A DNA stretch of 26,983 nt, from the NCBI GenBank assembly GCA_030636545.1, contig DAOVWR010000005.1, forward strand, positions 1 through 26,983. Reading direction: 5' to 3'. Each line of letters starts with the position of its first letter. The first letter of the stretch is position 1. This document shows, piece after piece, positions 16,311-25,239 of the stretch. The position numbers and the translations under genes are program-made. Origin of the DNA: Mycoplasmatota bacterium. Lineage in GTDB: Bacteria > Bacillota_I > Bacilli_A > Izemoplasmatales > Izemoplasmataceae. Below the pieces are notes generated by a model. It was not told where the DNA came from. It made no database searches and saw only the letters and a program-made list of their open reading frames with translations.

Positions 16311-16862
16311 ATGACTTATAATATATTACTTGAAGAAGGTGTTTATCAACCTAGTGTAATTGTTTATGATATGTATGAAGCTACCCAAGTAAAAGAAGTA
16401 TTAGAGGAATTGGGATATAATGTATTTTATCCTAATGGTGTTACTGATATTGAGGGTGGTTTATTAATTATATTTAATAATGTTAAATTATTTTTAAGTT
16501 TAACAATGATGATGATAGTAGTCTATTTTGTCGGTTATTTTGTAATGAGGAATGTTATGATTAGTAAGAAAAAAGATTATTTAATTTATCGTAGTGTAGG
16601 GGCTTCAAAAAGAGTGATAAATATAATTTCTATTACTGAAATTATGATTATTACAGTACTTTCTTTTATTTTATTAATGGTATTGTTAGTATTAAACGAA
16701 AATTATAAAACTCCTTTACCGAGGTATTTAAGATATTTTGATTTTATGAACTATGTAACCCTCTTAACAACGATATTTGCTTTAATGTTGTTGATGGGAA
16801 GAAGATTTAATAAACAGATCTTCAATAAGAGTGTAATTACATCACTAAGGGATATGGTGTAA
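16311..16862 (+). CDS. FtsX-like permease, 3' part of the split ABC exporter
   Basis: 183 codons starting with an ATG directly after the TAA of the preceding frame, in the same reading frame. It supplies the end of the extracellular domain (about residues 1-50) and three membrane helices (about 56-80, 100-124, 142-160). The conserved YRSVGASKR cytoplasmic motif between helices matches YRALGATKN in the second exporter. No convincing ribosome site lies in the 15 nt before its ATG, so separate translation would depend on reinitiation. Without it the upstream protein has only one membrane helix. It ends 3 nt before the second exporter gene. Confidence 0.75.
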   Translation: MTYNILLEEGVYQPSVIVYDMYEATQVKEVLEELGYNVFYPNGVTDIEGGLLIIFNNVKLFLSLTMMMIVVYFVGYFVMRNVMISKKKDYLIYRSVGASKRVINIISITEIMIITVLSFILLMVLLVLNENYKTPLPRYLRYFDFMNYVTLLTTIFALMLLMGRRFNKQIFNKSVITSLRDMV

Positions 16863-16865
16863 ATT

Positions 16866-19316
16866 ATGATTAAATTTGAAAAATTAAATAAGTATTTTAA
16901 TAAAGGTAGAGGTAATGAAGTACATGCATTAAAAGACATCAATATAACACTGCCAAACAAGGGACTAGTAGTAATTTTGGGTGAGTCAGGTAGTGGAAAA
17001 ACAACATTATTGAATATTATTGGTGGACTTGATAAACCAACAAGCGGAATCATCCATTTTAATTCAACTGTTTTTAACAGATATCATTCAAGAGCTTGGG
17101 ATAAAATTAGAAATCAAGAAATTGGCTATATTTTCCAAAACTATAACCTTCTCCATGAACTAACTGTTTTTGATAATATTGAAATGGTTTTGAAGATGAG
17201 AGGGATTAGTGATTCAGAAGAAATAGCAAAAAGAATTGATTATATAACAAGTAAATTAGGGATATTTAACTATCAAAATAGAAAATCAAATGCTTTATCA
17301 GGAGGACAACAACAACGTGTTGCGATAGCTAGGGCATTAGTTAAGAACCCTCAACTTGTTATTGCAGATGAGCCAACTGGAAACTTAGATAGTAAAACGA
17401 CTATTGAAATAATGAATATTATTAAAACAATATCTACAGATAAATTAGTTATTTTAGTAACTCACGAGGAAGAGATAGCAGAATTTTACGCTGATCGTAT
17501 TATTCGTTTGCATGATGGTGCTTTAGTAAGTGATTATAATAATAAGGTTAATGGTGATTTAAGAATTAAACATGATCATATTATCTATTTGAAAGATTTT
17601 GATAAGCAAGAGGGATCTTTTGGAAATATTGATTTTATTTCTTATAGTGATGATATCGCAGATAAATTAGATAACATTGGAATTGAAATTATTCAAAGAA
17701 ATGAAACACTTTATTTTAAAGTTGATTCTAATAAATATCGACGTATTAAATATTTAGATCAACATAGTGAAATAAAACTATTAGATGAACACTTCCTACC
17801 TAAAACAAGTTTAGAAGATACGGGATTTGATTTTGAACGAGTAATTAGTGAAGAAACAAGTGAAAAATCAAAAAGCGTTATTACTGTTAAAGATTCTGTT
17901 AGGTATGCTATGAGAAAAATTGATAATTTATCTTATGGAGGAAAAATGCTTTATTTAGTTTTAGGAATGATTGGGGCATTAATTGCGATATCAATCGGGC
18001 TAATTGGACAGATATTTAATATTAGTGATGAGGAATTTATAATTACTAACCGTAATTACATTAATGTTCATGTTGATGATACTGATTATGATAGTATTAT
18101 GGCTGTTGAACAACTTCCATACATTGAGAAAGTAAATTTGGTAAATGATAAGATTGAATTTACGATCGAAACAGAACCTTATTATGAAGTTAGAAATCCA
18201 ATTAAAATTGATGCTCATCCAAGTGATATATCTTTGCTTGAAGAAACACAAATAATTTATGGAATATACCCTGAAGATAAATATGAAGTTGTTATCGATA
18301 AGATGATAGCTGACGGTATTATTAGATTTTATAGTGATCGAGGAATTGAGAATTATGAGGATCTAATTAATTCAACTATTAAAATTCAAGCAAAAGGATT
18401 GGAAGGAGATTATGATCCTTCTTCAAGCCTTAATTTTGATATAGTTGGTATTAGTAATGATAACTCACCAACTATTTGGTTGACCGAGAGTTTAATGTAT
18501 TCAATAGCACTAACATCAATTATTGATTATAAAATTTTTGGAGATGGGTTTGAAATTGTAACTGGTAATTTACCAGAAGAAGTATATCAAGTTTTATTAC
18601 ATGAAAAGAGTGTCTTAATTAGAAATAATGAAATACCTAGCTATATAGGTATTGAATCAGGACAATACGAGGTTGTAGGAACATATCGCTATATAGAAGA
18701 TGGAATATATATAGCTACTAAAGGTTTAATAGTGAGTGACCTACAAGGTATGAAGAGAGCCTATTTCCATCAAAAAAATTATGACATAAGTGGAACTAAA
18801 TTTTTAGTATATACAGATGATGTTGAATCTGCAATTTACAACTTATTACTTACAGGAAGGAACGCTACTAGTAATTATGAACAAGATTTAGAAAATTATA
18901 AAGAATATAAATTTAAAACTTCACTTGGTCTTTTTGTATTTGCTTTAGTCGGAATCATATCTTCAGGTATTAGTATCTTCTTTATTATGAGATCAAGTTT
19001 ATCCTCAAGAATGTATGAAGTTAGTGTTTATCGTGCGCTTGGTGCGACCAAAAATGATATTAGAAAATTATTTGTTATTGAGATAACAATCATTTCGACA
19101 ATCAGTTCATTAATTGGCTATCTAATAATGGTATTTCTTCTAATTCAATCACAAAATCAAGTAATAGAATATGTTCAAGTTCTCTATTATTCATTAGTAA
19201 GTTTTGGGCTAGGTATTATCTCCTTGTACATCATTAATATCTTCTTTGGATTATTACCAGTTAATATTTTATTATTAAAAACACCTGCAAATATTTTGTC
19301 ACAATATGATATTTAA
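16866..19316 (+). CDS. MacB-like ABC exporter: fused ATPase and FtsX permease
   Basis: An intact 816-aa fused exporter. ATPase: Walker A GESGSGKT (39-46), Gln91, LSGGQQQR (144-151), Asp168/Glu169, His200. One membrane helix at about 361-384 is followed by an extracellular domain of roughly 300 residues and three C-terminal helices (about 687-708, 738-762, 775-800) with the YRALGATKN coupling motif. This is the ATPase-first MacB arrangement; such proteins use extracellular domain movement to export peptides or lipids. It follows the split exporter by 3 nt and could form a heterodimer with it. No membrane fusion protein or two-component system is adjacent. Substrate is unknown. Confidence 0.92.
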   Translation: MIKFEKLNKYFNKGRGNEVHALKDINITLPNKGLVVILGESGSGKTTLLNIIGGLDKPTSGIIHFNSTVFNRYHSRAWDKIRNQEIGYIFQNYNLLHELTVFDNIEMVLKMRGISDSEEIAKRIDYITSKLGIFNYQNRKSNALSGGQQQRVAIARALVKNPQLVIADEPTGNLDSKTTIEIMNIIKTISTDKLVILVTHEEEIAEFYADRIIRLHDGALVSDYNNKVNGDLRIKHDHIIYLKDFDKQEGSFGNIDFISYSDDIADKLDNIGIEIIQRNETLYFKVDSNKYRRIKYLDQHSEIKLLDEHFLPKTSLEDTGFDFERVISEETSEKSKSVITVKDSVRYAMRKIDNLSYGGKMLYLVLGMIGALIAISIGLIGQIFNISDEEFIITNRNYINVHVDDTDYDSIMAVEQLPYIEKVNLVNDKIEFTIETEPYYEVRNPIKIDAHPSDISLLEETQIIYGIYPEDKYEVVIDKMIADGIIRFYSDRGIENYEDLINSTIKIQAKGLEGDYDPSSSLNFDIVGISNDNSPTIWLTESLMYSIALTSIIDYKIFGDGFEIVTGNLPEEVYQVLLHEKSVLIRNNEIPSYIGIESGQYEVVGTYRYIEDGIYIATKGLIVSDLQGMKRAYFHQKNYDISGTKFLVYTDDVESAIYNLLLTGRNATSNYEQDLENYKEYKFKTSLGLFVFALVGIISSGISIFFIMRSSLSSRMYEVSVYRALGATKNDIRKLFVIEITIISTISSLIGYLIMVFLLIQSQNQVIEYVQVLYYSLVSFGLGIISLYIINIFFGLLPVNILLLKTPANILSQYDI

Positions 19317-19386
19317 ATATTTTTTAATGTTTTGCTAAAATATCATTCTTTATTGTGATAAAATAGTAATGAGAGAAGTGAAAACT

Positions 19387-19725
19387 ATGATTGAAAAATT
19401 AAAAATGTATATGAAAAAGAAATACAATTACGATTTGAGTGAATATAAGATTTACGAGTCAGAAAAAAAGAAGAATAAATTTCTATTATTACCAACTCTT
19501 CTATTTTTTGTTGTACTGATTGGGTACGCTTTACAAGCTGCATTTTTTATTCCTAATATATATGGTTTTGCAGTAGTAGGCGTTGTTGGGCTAATCTTAG
19601 CGATATATCAGGTTGTTCTTATTAATAAGAATAAACCAAAGGTATTTATTGTTACACCCGAATATATAATTAAGTGTTTTAGTGCTAATACATTTGTTGT
19701 ACTAAAATTTGATAAAATTAGCTAA
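19387..19725 (+). CDS. Small two-helix membrane protein with start of a bacterial PH-like domain, probably frameshifted
   Basis: 112 aa from the ATG at 19387. A basic N-terminus (KKKYNYDLSEYKIYESEKKKNK) precedes two membrane helices (about 31-54 and 57-79) and then KVFIVTPEYIIKCFS and FVVLKFDKIS, which look like the first strands of a bacterial PH-like (YcxB/bPH type) domain. The frame stops at 19723-19725, but the +1 frame stays open from 19724 to 19813, continues plausibly (KIEVEERYPVILDL), and ends exactly at the terminator. The ATG at 19369 is rejected because it lies only 5 nt after a TAAAAT -10-like box. Function is unknown and the family call is tentative. Confidence 0.6.
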   Translation: MIEKLKMYMKKKYNYDLSEYKIYESEKKKNKFLLLPTLLFFVVLIGYALQAAFFIPNIYGFAVVGVVGLILAIYQVVLINKNKPKVFIVTPEYIIKCFSANTFVVLKFDKIS

Positions 19726-19811
19726 GATTGAAGTTGAAGAAAGATATCCTGTTATACTTGATTTGATTATAAAGAAGCTATTATTGGCAGGAATAATTTT
19801 AAGTAATTATT

Positions 19812-19838
19812 AAAAACACTATAATTTATAGTGTTTTT
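19812..19838 (+). terminator. Terminator after the PH-like gene
   Basis: A 12-bp stem, AAAAACACTATA paired with TATAGTGTTTTT around ATT, with further T to 19840. Its 5' side touches the TAA at 19811-19813 that closes the frameshifted continuation of the preceding gene. Confidence 0.85.
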
Positions 19839-19853
19839 TTAGGGGATACTCTA

Positions 19854-19882
19854 TTGACTATGAAATCTGAAAAAAGTATAAT
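19854..19882 (+). promoter_or_regulatory. Promoter of the MFS transporter gene
   Basis: TTGACT (19854-19859), a 17-nt spacer and a perfect TATAAT (19877-19882): one mismatch to the sigma-A consensus. Confidence 0.8.
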
Positions 19883-19908
19883 TAACTTGATAAAGAAGGT
19901 GCAAAATA

Positions 19909-21153
19909 ATGGATACAGTACTTCATAAAAAACAGATATATAAGTTCGGGTTATATGGTTTCTTAAAGAATTTAAAGTTCTTTGAGCCATTTTTTATTGT
20001 CTTCTTAAAACAATCAGGATTAACGTTCTTACAAATCGGATTGTTATATTCTATTAGAGAAATAATTATTTATATATTTGAAGTACCTTCAGGAGTTATT
20101 GCAGATAGGTATGGTAAAAAGACAGAATTAGTAATTTGTTTTGTATTCTATATATTATCATTTATTGTTTTCTTTTTGGGAACTGATTACTATATGTTTA
20201 TCTTTGCGATGGTGTTGTTTGGACTAGGGGAAGCTTTCCGATCTGGGACTCATAAGGCAATGATAATGACTTATCTTGACAAAAATGAAATGAAAGATTC
20301 TAAAAGTAAAATCTATGGTAAAACAAGATCATATTCTTTAATTGGATCAACTGTCTCAAGTTTAGTAGGGATTGGACTGTATTTTTACTTTTCTAACATT
20401 GCTTGGCTTTTCTTAATTGCGATTATTCCTTATATTTTGGATATGATATTGATTATCTCTTATCCAAAATATTTAAATGAGAAACAAGATGTTTCATTTA
20501 AGTTCAAAGATTTTATCCAGGAAAATATTAATTCAGTTAAATATGTGTTTCAAAATAAAAATCTACTTAAATTATTAATCAGTTCATCTTCGTATGGAGC
20601 TGGATTTAAAAGTGTTAAGGACTACATTCAACCATTAATTGTTTCTATTACCTTAAGTGTTGTAATTTTCACAAATTTAAGCGCTGATGATAATACGATT
20701 ATCTATATTGGTGTTATTTACGCAGCTATCTATCTACTTAGCTCGTTTGCAAGCTTAAATGCCCATAAAATTAGTAAACGTTTTTCTAGTGACAAAGTAA
20801 TTAGTATTATGTGGCTCCTATCGGGAATTTCATTCTTTATTTTAAGTGCTTACATTAACAACTTGTTTGTATTAGTATTTGTCTTCTTATCAATATATTT
20901 ATTCTTGAACATTCGTAAACCTTTAATTATCGAAAAAATTGGAGACTTAACAATTGATAGTAAAAGAGCTTCTGCATTATCCATTGAATCACAGTTCACA
21001 TCTTTATTATTAGCTATATTTGCTCCTATACTAGGCTATATTGCTGATGTTTATTCAATCGGAATGATGTTATTTTTAGTAGGGGTAACAATGATAATCA
21101 TATATTTACTTAAGGTATTTCTTATTGATATGCCATTTAGAGTGAAAAATTAA
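19909..21153 (+). CDS. Major facilitator superfamily transporter
   Basis: A 414-aa polytopic membrane protein with about 12 hydrophobic segments. The loop between helices 2 and 3 carries the MFS motif A variant GVIADRYGKK. The N-terminal region (FYxFLKNLKFFEPFFIVFLKQ-like pattern) and EVPSGVIADRYGK resemble the sugar/drug-efflux-like MFS members common in Bacillota. The start ATG follows AAGGTGC. It is a single gene with a strong promoter. Substrate and direction of transport cannot be inferred, and no regulator is adjacent. Confidence 0.9.
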   Translation: MDTVLHKKQIYKFGLYGFLKNLKFFEPFFIVFLKQSGLTFLQIGLLYSIREIIIYIFEVPSGVIADRYGKKTELVICFVFYILSFIVFFLGTDYYMFIFAMVLFGLGEAFRSGTHKAMIMTYLDKNEMKDSKSKIYGKTRSYSLIGSTVSSLVGIGLYFYFSNIAWLFLIAIIPYILDMILIISYPKYLNEKQDVSFKFKDFIQENINSVKYVFQNKNLLKLLISSSSYGAGFKSVKDYIQPLIVSITLSVVIFTNLSADDNTIIYIGVIYAAIYLLSSFASLNAHKISKRFSSDKVISIMWLLSGISFFILSAYINNLFVLVFVFLSIYLFLNIRKPLIIEKIGDLTIDSKRASALSIESQFTSLLLAIFAPILGYIADVYSIGMMLFLVGVTMIIIYLLKVFLIDMPFRVKN

Positions 21154-21158
21154 CAATT

Positions 21159-21187
21159 TTGACAAAATATGCTAGTTAAATTATAAT
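21159..21187 (+). promoter_or_regulatory. Perfect-consensus promoter of the 94-aa protein
   Basis: TTGACA (21159-21164), exactly 17 nt, TATAAT (21182-21187). Both hexamers match the sigma-A consensus completely, which predicts strong constitutive transcription. Confidence 0.85.
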
Positions 21188-21217
21188 TGTATAAGTAGAG
21201 AGAGAGAGGTAAGAAAT

Positions 21218-21502
21218 GTGAAAAAAATAATTATTGATGACAAAGTGGTTTTTGAACATGATCGTCCGAAAAGAAGTAGAGCAAGTCATGGTTATTCAGA
21301 AAACCAAGAAAGACATCCTAGATTTCACGAAGAATCTTCTAGGAGACATGATAGAAAGCATTATCCAAAAATAGTTGAAACTAAATTATTCACAAATCGT
21401 GATAAATTAGTTAAGTACGTTAATGAAAAAGGGAAAAGTGATGCCCTAATTGATATTTATAAAATTGAGGATGAATTATACAAATTAGTAATAAAGAGAT
21501 AA
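21218..21502 (+). CDS. Small His/Arg-rich basic protein of unknown function
   Basis: A 94-aa protein starting with GTG at 21218 (AGAGAGGT upstream; the overlapping ATG at 21216 runs straight into TGA). Residues 1-14 form a short hydrophobic strand (KKIIIDDKVVF). Residues 15-50 are disordered and rich in Arg, His, Ser and Lys. The C-terminus (about 55-94) looks like a small folded unit: KLFTNRDKLVKYVNEKG, then DALIDIYKIEDELYKLVIKR. I do not recognise the family. It has its own perfect promoter and a strong terminator, so it is a real, probably abundant, monocistronic product; the charge suggests nucleic-acid, ribosome or metal contact, which is inference only. Confidence 0.8.
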   Translation: MKKIIIDDKVVFEHDRPKRSRASHGYSENQERHPRFHEESSRRHDRKHYPKIVETKLFTNRDKLVKYVNEKGKSDALIDIYKIEDELYKLVIKR

Positions 21503-21503
21503 C

Positions 21504-21539
21504 AAAAGGCTATGATAATTTTGATTATCATAGCCTTTT
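21504..21539. terminator. Strong bidirectional terminator
   Basis: A perfect 16-bp stem, AAAAGGCTATGATAAT paired with ATTATCATAGCCTTTT around TTTG. It ends the small-protein gene and, on the other strand, the buk-ptb-pckA operon. Confidence 0.92.
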
Positions 21540-21553
21540 TATTGCTTGTATAT

Positions 21554-23182
21554 TTATGAAATTTTATCGATTATATTTTGTATACTTTCACGAGCTTCAA
21601 CTGGCAAAACATCATGATTAGATAAATCATCTATAAATCCTATTCTTGCTTTTAGTCTTTTAATAACAAGATTTCTATATTCTTCATCATTAAAGTCTGG
21701 AGTATAACCAGTAATATCGACAAAATCAAGAACATCTAGATTATAGAACTTTTTAAAAATAATCTCTTTAGAAACTATTTGTTCAATTAAATTTAAGGTA
21801 ACTTTAGGTGTGATATCTTTATCTAAAAAGTAACCTGTGTTTAATACGTAACAATCAACATTGTTTTTTTCAAATAGATCTTTGAAGTTGTTATAATCAT
21901 TTCTTAATGGATACAGTCTAAAAGGATTAGCATAAGGTTCAATAATCAACTGGTCATTAGAAGCCCCATATTCAGCACTTGAACGTTTTGTTGCTAGAGT
22001 GGCACCTAGTGTACTCCCTAAAATACTAGAATTAACTTTTAGGATAGGTGGCAGTGTATCGTCTTTCATAATCCAAAAAATTGCATCAACTTTATTATCA
22101 AATTTGTAAGCTCTATGAGGTGTCCAATATCTAGATTTTAGACATCTTCCATTTCCGTTTCTAATATCTTCAGTCACTGGAACCAATAGATTTTTTTCAT
22201 CATAAGTTGCTCCAACATTTTGCATTGTTAATAGGAATTTATTATCATCACTGTTGGTTGGGTAATCTTGAACTTTATCAAAATATGCAGGCTCCATAGA
22301 AATACTAGAACCATCAGTATTTGAGATAATAAAAGCATCATCGTGTAACACCGTTACATCAAATTTCCCACCATGTTTCGAATGAGTAATTGTACTTTTT
22401 CCGCTACCACTTAGGCCAAATACTCCGGCAATATATGTTTTGTTACCAGGGAGATTAAATCGTTTTTGTCCACCATGACAAGCTGTATAATTATTTCTTG
22501 AAGCAACAGTCCAAGCCATTGTTAATGTGGCTTTTTTATGTTCACCAAAATATCTTAATCCAAGTAATGCTCCACAGTTATTTGATTGATCAAAGATTGA
22601 GATTCCTTGTTCGAAATCTTCAATGAATTCATCAGGATCAGAATACAAGAAAATGTCTCCTTCATTTATCTCTGTAGAATCCCTATACATTGCATCCACT
22701 TCGGGTGTTTCACTTTGAAAATTAAGCATCCATGAGTACATTGTATTTTCATAACCTTTGGGAATAAGTAGATGCGCTTTAACCATAAAATCTTCATGTA
22801 ATCCTACATATGCTACTGCGTGATACATAACTTTATTTCGAGAATTAAAAACTGATTCTCTAAGAATATCAGCATAGTGGTCAGTGTTAGAATAGTTAAT
22901 TAATCTTCTCACGAGTGCTTGTCTTCCTGTTATTTTTCCATCATTAAAAATTAATACCTTTGCATCTGATGGTAGTCCTAATTTTTCAGTATTATAAACA
23001 TCTAAATCAGTAACGATAGTACCACTAGCATTTTTAGCTAATTCGTAAGCGTGAGCTAAAGATTCTATTTTTATCACGTTATTTCTATAAAATGCGGTTT
23101 CAATTATTAAACGGTTTCTACTAAATAGTTTAGGAGTAGAAGAACCTATTTCAGAACTTTTAAGATTACTTTTAGTTGACAT
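21554..23182 (-). CDS. pckA: Phosphoenolpyruvate carboxykinase (ATP)
   Basis: A 542-aa enzyme interconverting oxaloacetate + ATP and PEP + CO2 + ADP. The active-site pattern of the ATP-dependent family is present though the sequence is divergent: GEHKK gives Lys216/Lys217, His236 lies 18 residues after as in the E. coli enzyme, the P-loop GLSGSGKS is at 256-263 (Lys262), and the metal-binding HDD is at 280-282. A second region, NTGYFLDKD, matches the conserved NTGW segment. It follows ptb by 24 nt (ribosome site AGGAGGTG) and is the last gene of the operon. In a fermenter it may run towards oxaloacetate with ATP gain, or towards PEP for gluconeogenesis. Confidence 0.9.
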   Translation of the reverse strand: MSTKSNLKSSEIGSSTPKLFSRNRLIIETAFYRNNVIKIESLAHAYELAKNASGTIVTDLDVYNTEKLGLPSDAKVLIFNDGKITGRQALVRRLINYSNTDHYADILRESVFNSRNKVMYHAVAYVGLHEDFMVKAHLLIPKGYENTMYSWMLNFQSETPEVDAMYRDSTEINEGDIFLYSDPDEFIEDFEQGISIFDQSNNCGALLGLRYFGEHKKATLTMAWTVASRNNYTACHGGQKRFNLPGNKTYIAGVFGLSGSGKSTITHSKHGGKFDVTVLHDDAFIISNTDGSSISMEPAYFDKVQDYPTNSDDNKFLLTMQNVGATYDEKNLLVPVTEDIRNGNGRCLKSRYWTPHRAYKFDNKVDAIFWIMKDDTLPPILKVNSSILGSTLGATLATKRSSAEYGASNDQLIIEPYANPFRLYPLRNDYNNFKDLFEKNNVDCYVLNTGYFLDKDITPKVTLNLIEQIVSKEIIFKKFYNLDVLDFVDITGYTPDFNDEEYRNLVIKRLKARIGFIDDLSNHDVLPVEARESIQNIIDKIS

Positions 23183-23206
23183 AATATTTCACCTCCTACA
23201 AAGAAT

Positions 23207-24112
23207 TTATTGTAAATCTACTACTAATGCTGCTAAGGCAATAGAATTATATTTGCTTTCAGCCGAATCTGCTCTACTTGTTAAAACAATCGGCTTTTTC
23301 GCACCAGCAATAACACTAGCACCCTTTGCGTTTGCTAGGAACATCATTGTTTTATAGAAAATGTTTCCAGATTCAATTCTTGGCATAATTAGGATATCAA
23401 CCTCACCAGCAATTGGATCAGTAATTCCTTTGTGAAGTGCTGCTTCTTTATTTATCGCATTATCAATAGCAAAAGGTCCACCAACAATACAGTCATTAAT
23501 GATTCCTTCGTTATTCATTCTAATTAATTGTTCTGCATGTAATGTTGCTTCCATTTGCGGATTAACTTTTTCCACTGCACCAATGATTCCAACATTTGGT
23601 GTTGCAATACCGAGTGAATGAGCAATTAAAATACTATTTTCGATAATTTGTCTTTTTTCATCAAGATTAGGGGCAATATTCATAGCTCCATCACTCATAA
23701 AAATTAATTTATGATAAGTAGGAACTTCTAAGACACTTACATGAGAAATACGGTTAGATGTTCTAAGACCGTATTCTTTATTTAGAGCAGCTTTCAAGAT
23801 AGTACTTGTGTCAACTAAGCCTTTCATAAGGAAAGAACTTTTGTCCTTATTAACAAGTTTAACTGCTTCCATACAAGCCAATACTTTATCTTTTTCATCA
23901 ATAATTTGATAATTTTCTTCATTATAGTTTAGAGATTTTAAAATCTTTTGAATTTCTAATTTATCTCCAACTAAAACCCCGTTAATAATATTGTTTTTAC
24001 GAGCAAGTTCAACAGCTTCTAAAACATGTTCATCTGCTGCGCAAGCGACTATCATTGTTTTAGTCTCGATTTGTTTAGCTTTTAATATTAACTCCTCAAT
24101 AGATTTTATCAT
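23207..24112 (-). CDS. ptb: Phosphate butyryltransferase
   Basis: A 301-aa phosphate acetyl/butyryltransferase-family enzyme: butyryl-CoA (or a branched acyl-CoA) + phosphate to acyl-phosphate + CoA. Family features are VACAADEHVLEAV near the start, FLMKGLVDTSTILKAALN at 97-114, DGAMNIAPNL around 150, and the late DILIMPRIESGNIFYK followed by AGAKKPIVLTSRADSAESKYNS. Length is typical of Ptb and shorter than full phosphotransacetylase. It lies between buk and pckA, 9 nt after buk with ribosome site GGAGGG. The pairing with butyrate kinase makes Ptb more likely than Pta. Confidence 0.93.
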   Translation of the reverse strand: MIKSIEELILKAKQIETKTMIVACAADEHVLEAVELARKNNIINGVLVGDKLEIQKILKSLNYNEENYQIIDEKDKVLACMEAVKLVNKDKSSFLMKGLVDTSTILKAALNKEYGLRTSNRISHVSVLEVPTYHKLIFMSDGAMNIAPNLDEKRQIIENSILIAHSLGIATPNVGIIGAVEKVNPQMEATLHAEQLIRMNNEGIINDCIVGGPFAIDNAINKEAALHKGITDPIAGEVDILIMPRIESGNIFYKTMMFLANAKGASVIAGAKKPIVLTSRADSAESKYNSIALAALVVDLQ

Positions 24113-24121
24113 TATGCCCTC

Positions 24122-25192
24122 CTAGATATATTCTTTATGTTTCTCTTCGCCATTTAATACTCTTAAAGCACCATATGCTAAAGATTCCATTTCATCTTCA
24201 CCTGGAAAAACAAGGATTTTTCCAATGAAAGAAACTCTTTCTTTAATAAATTCAATAATATTTTTATTAAAAGCAAGTCCACCAGTTAGAACAATTGCAT
24301 CTACTTTACCTTTTAGCACAGTAGATCCAGCACCAATTTCTTTTGCTATTTGGTAACACATTACTTCAATAATAAAGGCAGCTTCTTTATTTCCATCTTC
24401 TATCATTTTTTCAAATTCAAAGCCATCGTTTGTTCCTAAATAAGCAACAATACCACCATTACCATAATTTTTTCTTTTAATTTCTTTCAAAGTATATTTT
24501 CCACTAAATGCCATTTTGTATAAAGGTCCCATTGGAACAGTTCCACTACGTTCAGGTGACATTGGACCATCACCATCTAAGGCATTGTTAACATCAACTA
24601 CACGTCCTGCTTTGTGAACACCAACACTGATTCCTCCACCTAAATGAGCTACTATTAGATTAAGTTCATGGTAATCTTTACCTAATTTATTGGCTGCTTT
24701 AAGAGCAACAGCTTTTTGATTTAATGCATGAAATAGACTTTGTCTTTTTATTTCTGGCATTCCTGTATATCTTGCAATGTCTTCCATTTCATCTACAGAA
24801 ACAGGATCAACAATATAAGAAGGTTTGTTAATTGAGTCTGCTAAGTTTTTAGCTAAAACGCATCCTAAATTAGAAGCGTGTTCGCCTCTAGGTGCTTCTT
24901 TAACATAATCAATCATAATTTCATTTACTAAATATGTTCCACCTTTAATAGGTTTCAACATTCCACCTCGTCCAACAATTGCGTCAAAAGAACTTAACTT
25001 AATTTTTTCCACTTTTAAAGCATCAAGAATTGACTCTTCTCTAAAGGAATATTGATCAATAATCTGATCAAAAGAACTTATGAGTGATGTGTCATGCTTG
25101 ATACTTTTTTTAAAAACTAAATTTTTGTCTTCATATACAGCAATTTTAGTAGAAGTAGAACCAGGATTTATAGCTAGTATTCTGTATTTCAT
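24122..25192 (-). CDS. buk: Butyrate kinase
   Basis: A 356-aa ASKHA-fold acyl kinase transferring phosphate between butyryl-phosphate and ADP, giving ATP. NPGSTSTKIAVYED at 10-23 is the N-terminal phosphate motif. GRGGMLKPIKGGTY, HALNQKAVA, AHLGGGISVGVHK, and DGDGPMSPERSGTVP are the butyrate kinase signatures, and VLTGGLAFNK closes the nucleotide site. The length matches Buk rather than acetate kinase (about 400). It is the first gene of buk-ptb-pckA, with ribosome site AAGGAGG and a promoter at 25240-25268 that contains a cre-like palindrome. It may also act on isobutyrate, isovalerate or 2-methylbutyrate from branched-chain amino acids. Confidence 0.95.
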   Translation of the reverse strand: MKYRILAINPGSTSTKIAVYEDKNLVFKKSIKHDTSLISSFDQIIDQYSFREESILDALKVEKIKLSSFDAIVGRGGMLKPIKGGTYLVNEIMIDYVKEAPRGEHASNLGCVLAKNLADSINKPSYIVDPVSVDEMEDIARYTGMPEIKRQSLFHALNQKAVALKAANKLGKDYHELNLIVAHLGGGISVGVHKAGRVVDVNNALDGDGPMSPERSGTVPMGPLYKMAFSGKYTLKEIKRKNYGNGGIVAYLGTNDGFEFEKMIEDGNKEAAFIIEVMCYQIAKEIGAGSTVLKGKVDAIVLTGGLAFNKNIIEFIKERVSFIGKILVFPGEDEMESLAYGALRVLNGEEKHKEYI

Positions 25193-25239
25193 AAAATCCT
25201 CCTTGTGTTAAAAATATCATCTTTTAAAATTACGACTAC

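Noticed and set aside
14637..16862. UGA readthrough or reassigned stop as the cause of the split exporter
   Set aside because: The interrupting codon is TAA, not TGA, and elsewhere in the window TAA clearly ends genes, so code reassignment does not explain it.
19369..19386. Upstream ATG at 19369 for the PH-like gene
   Set aside because: It is only 5 nt after a TAAAAT box and has no ribosome site; the ATG at 19387 is better placed after GAGAAGTGA.
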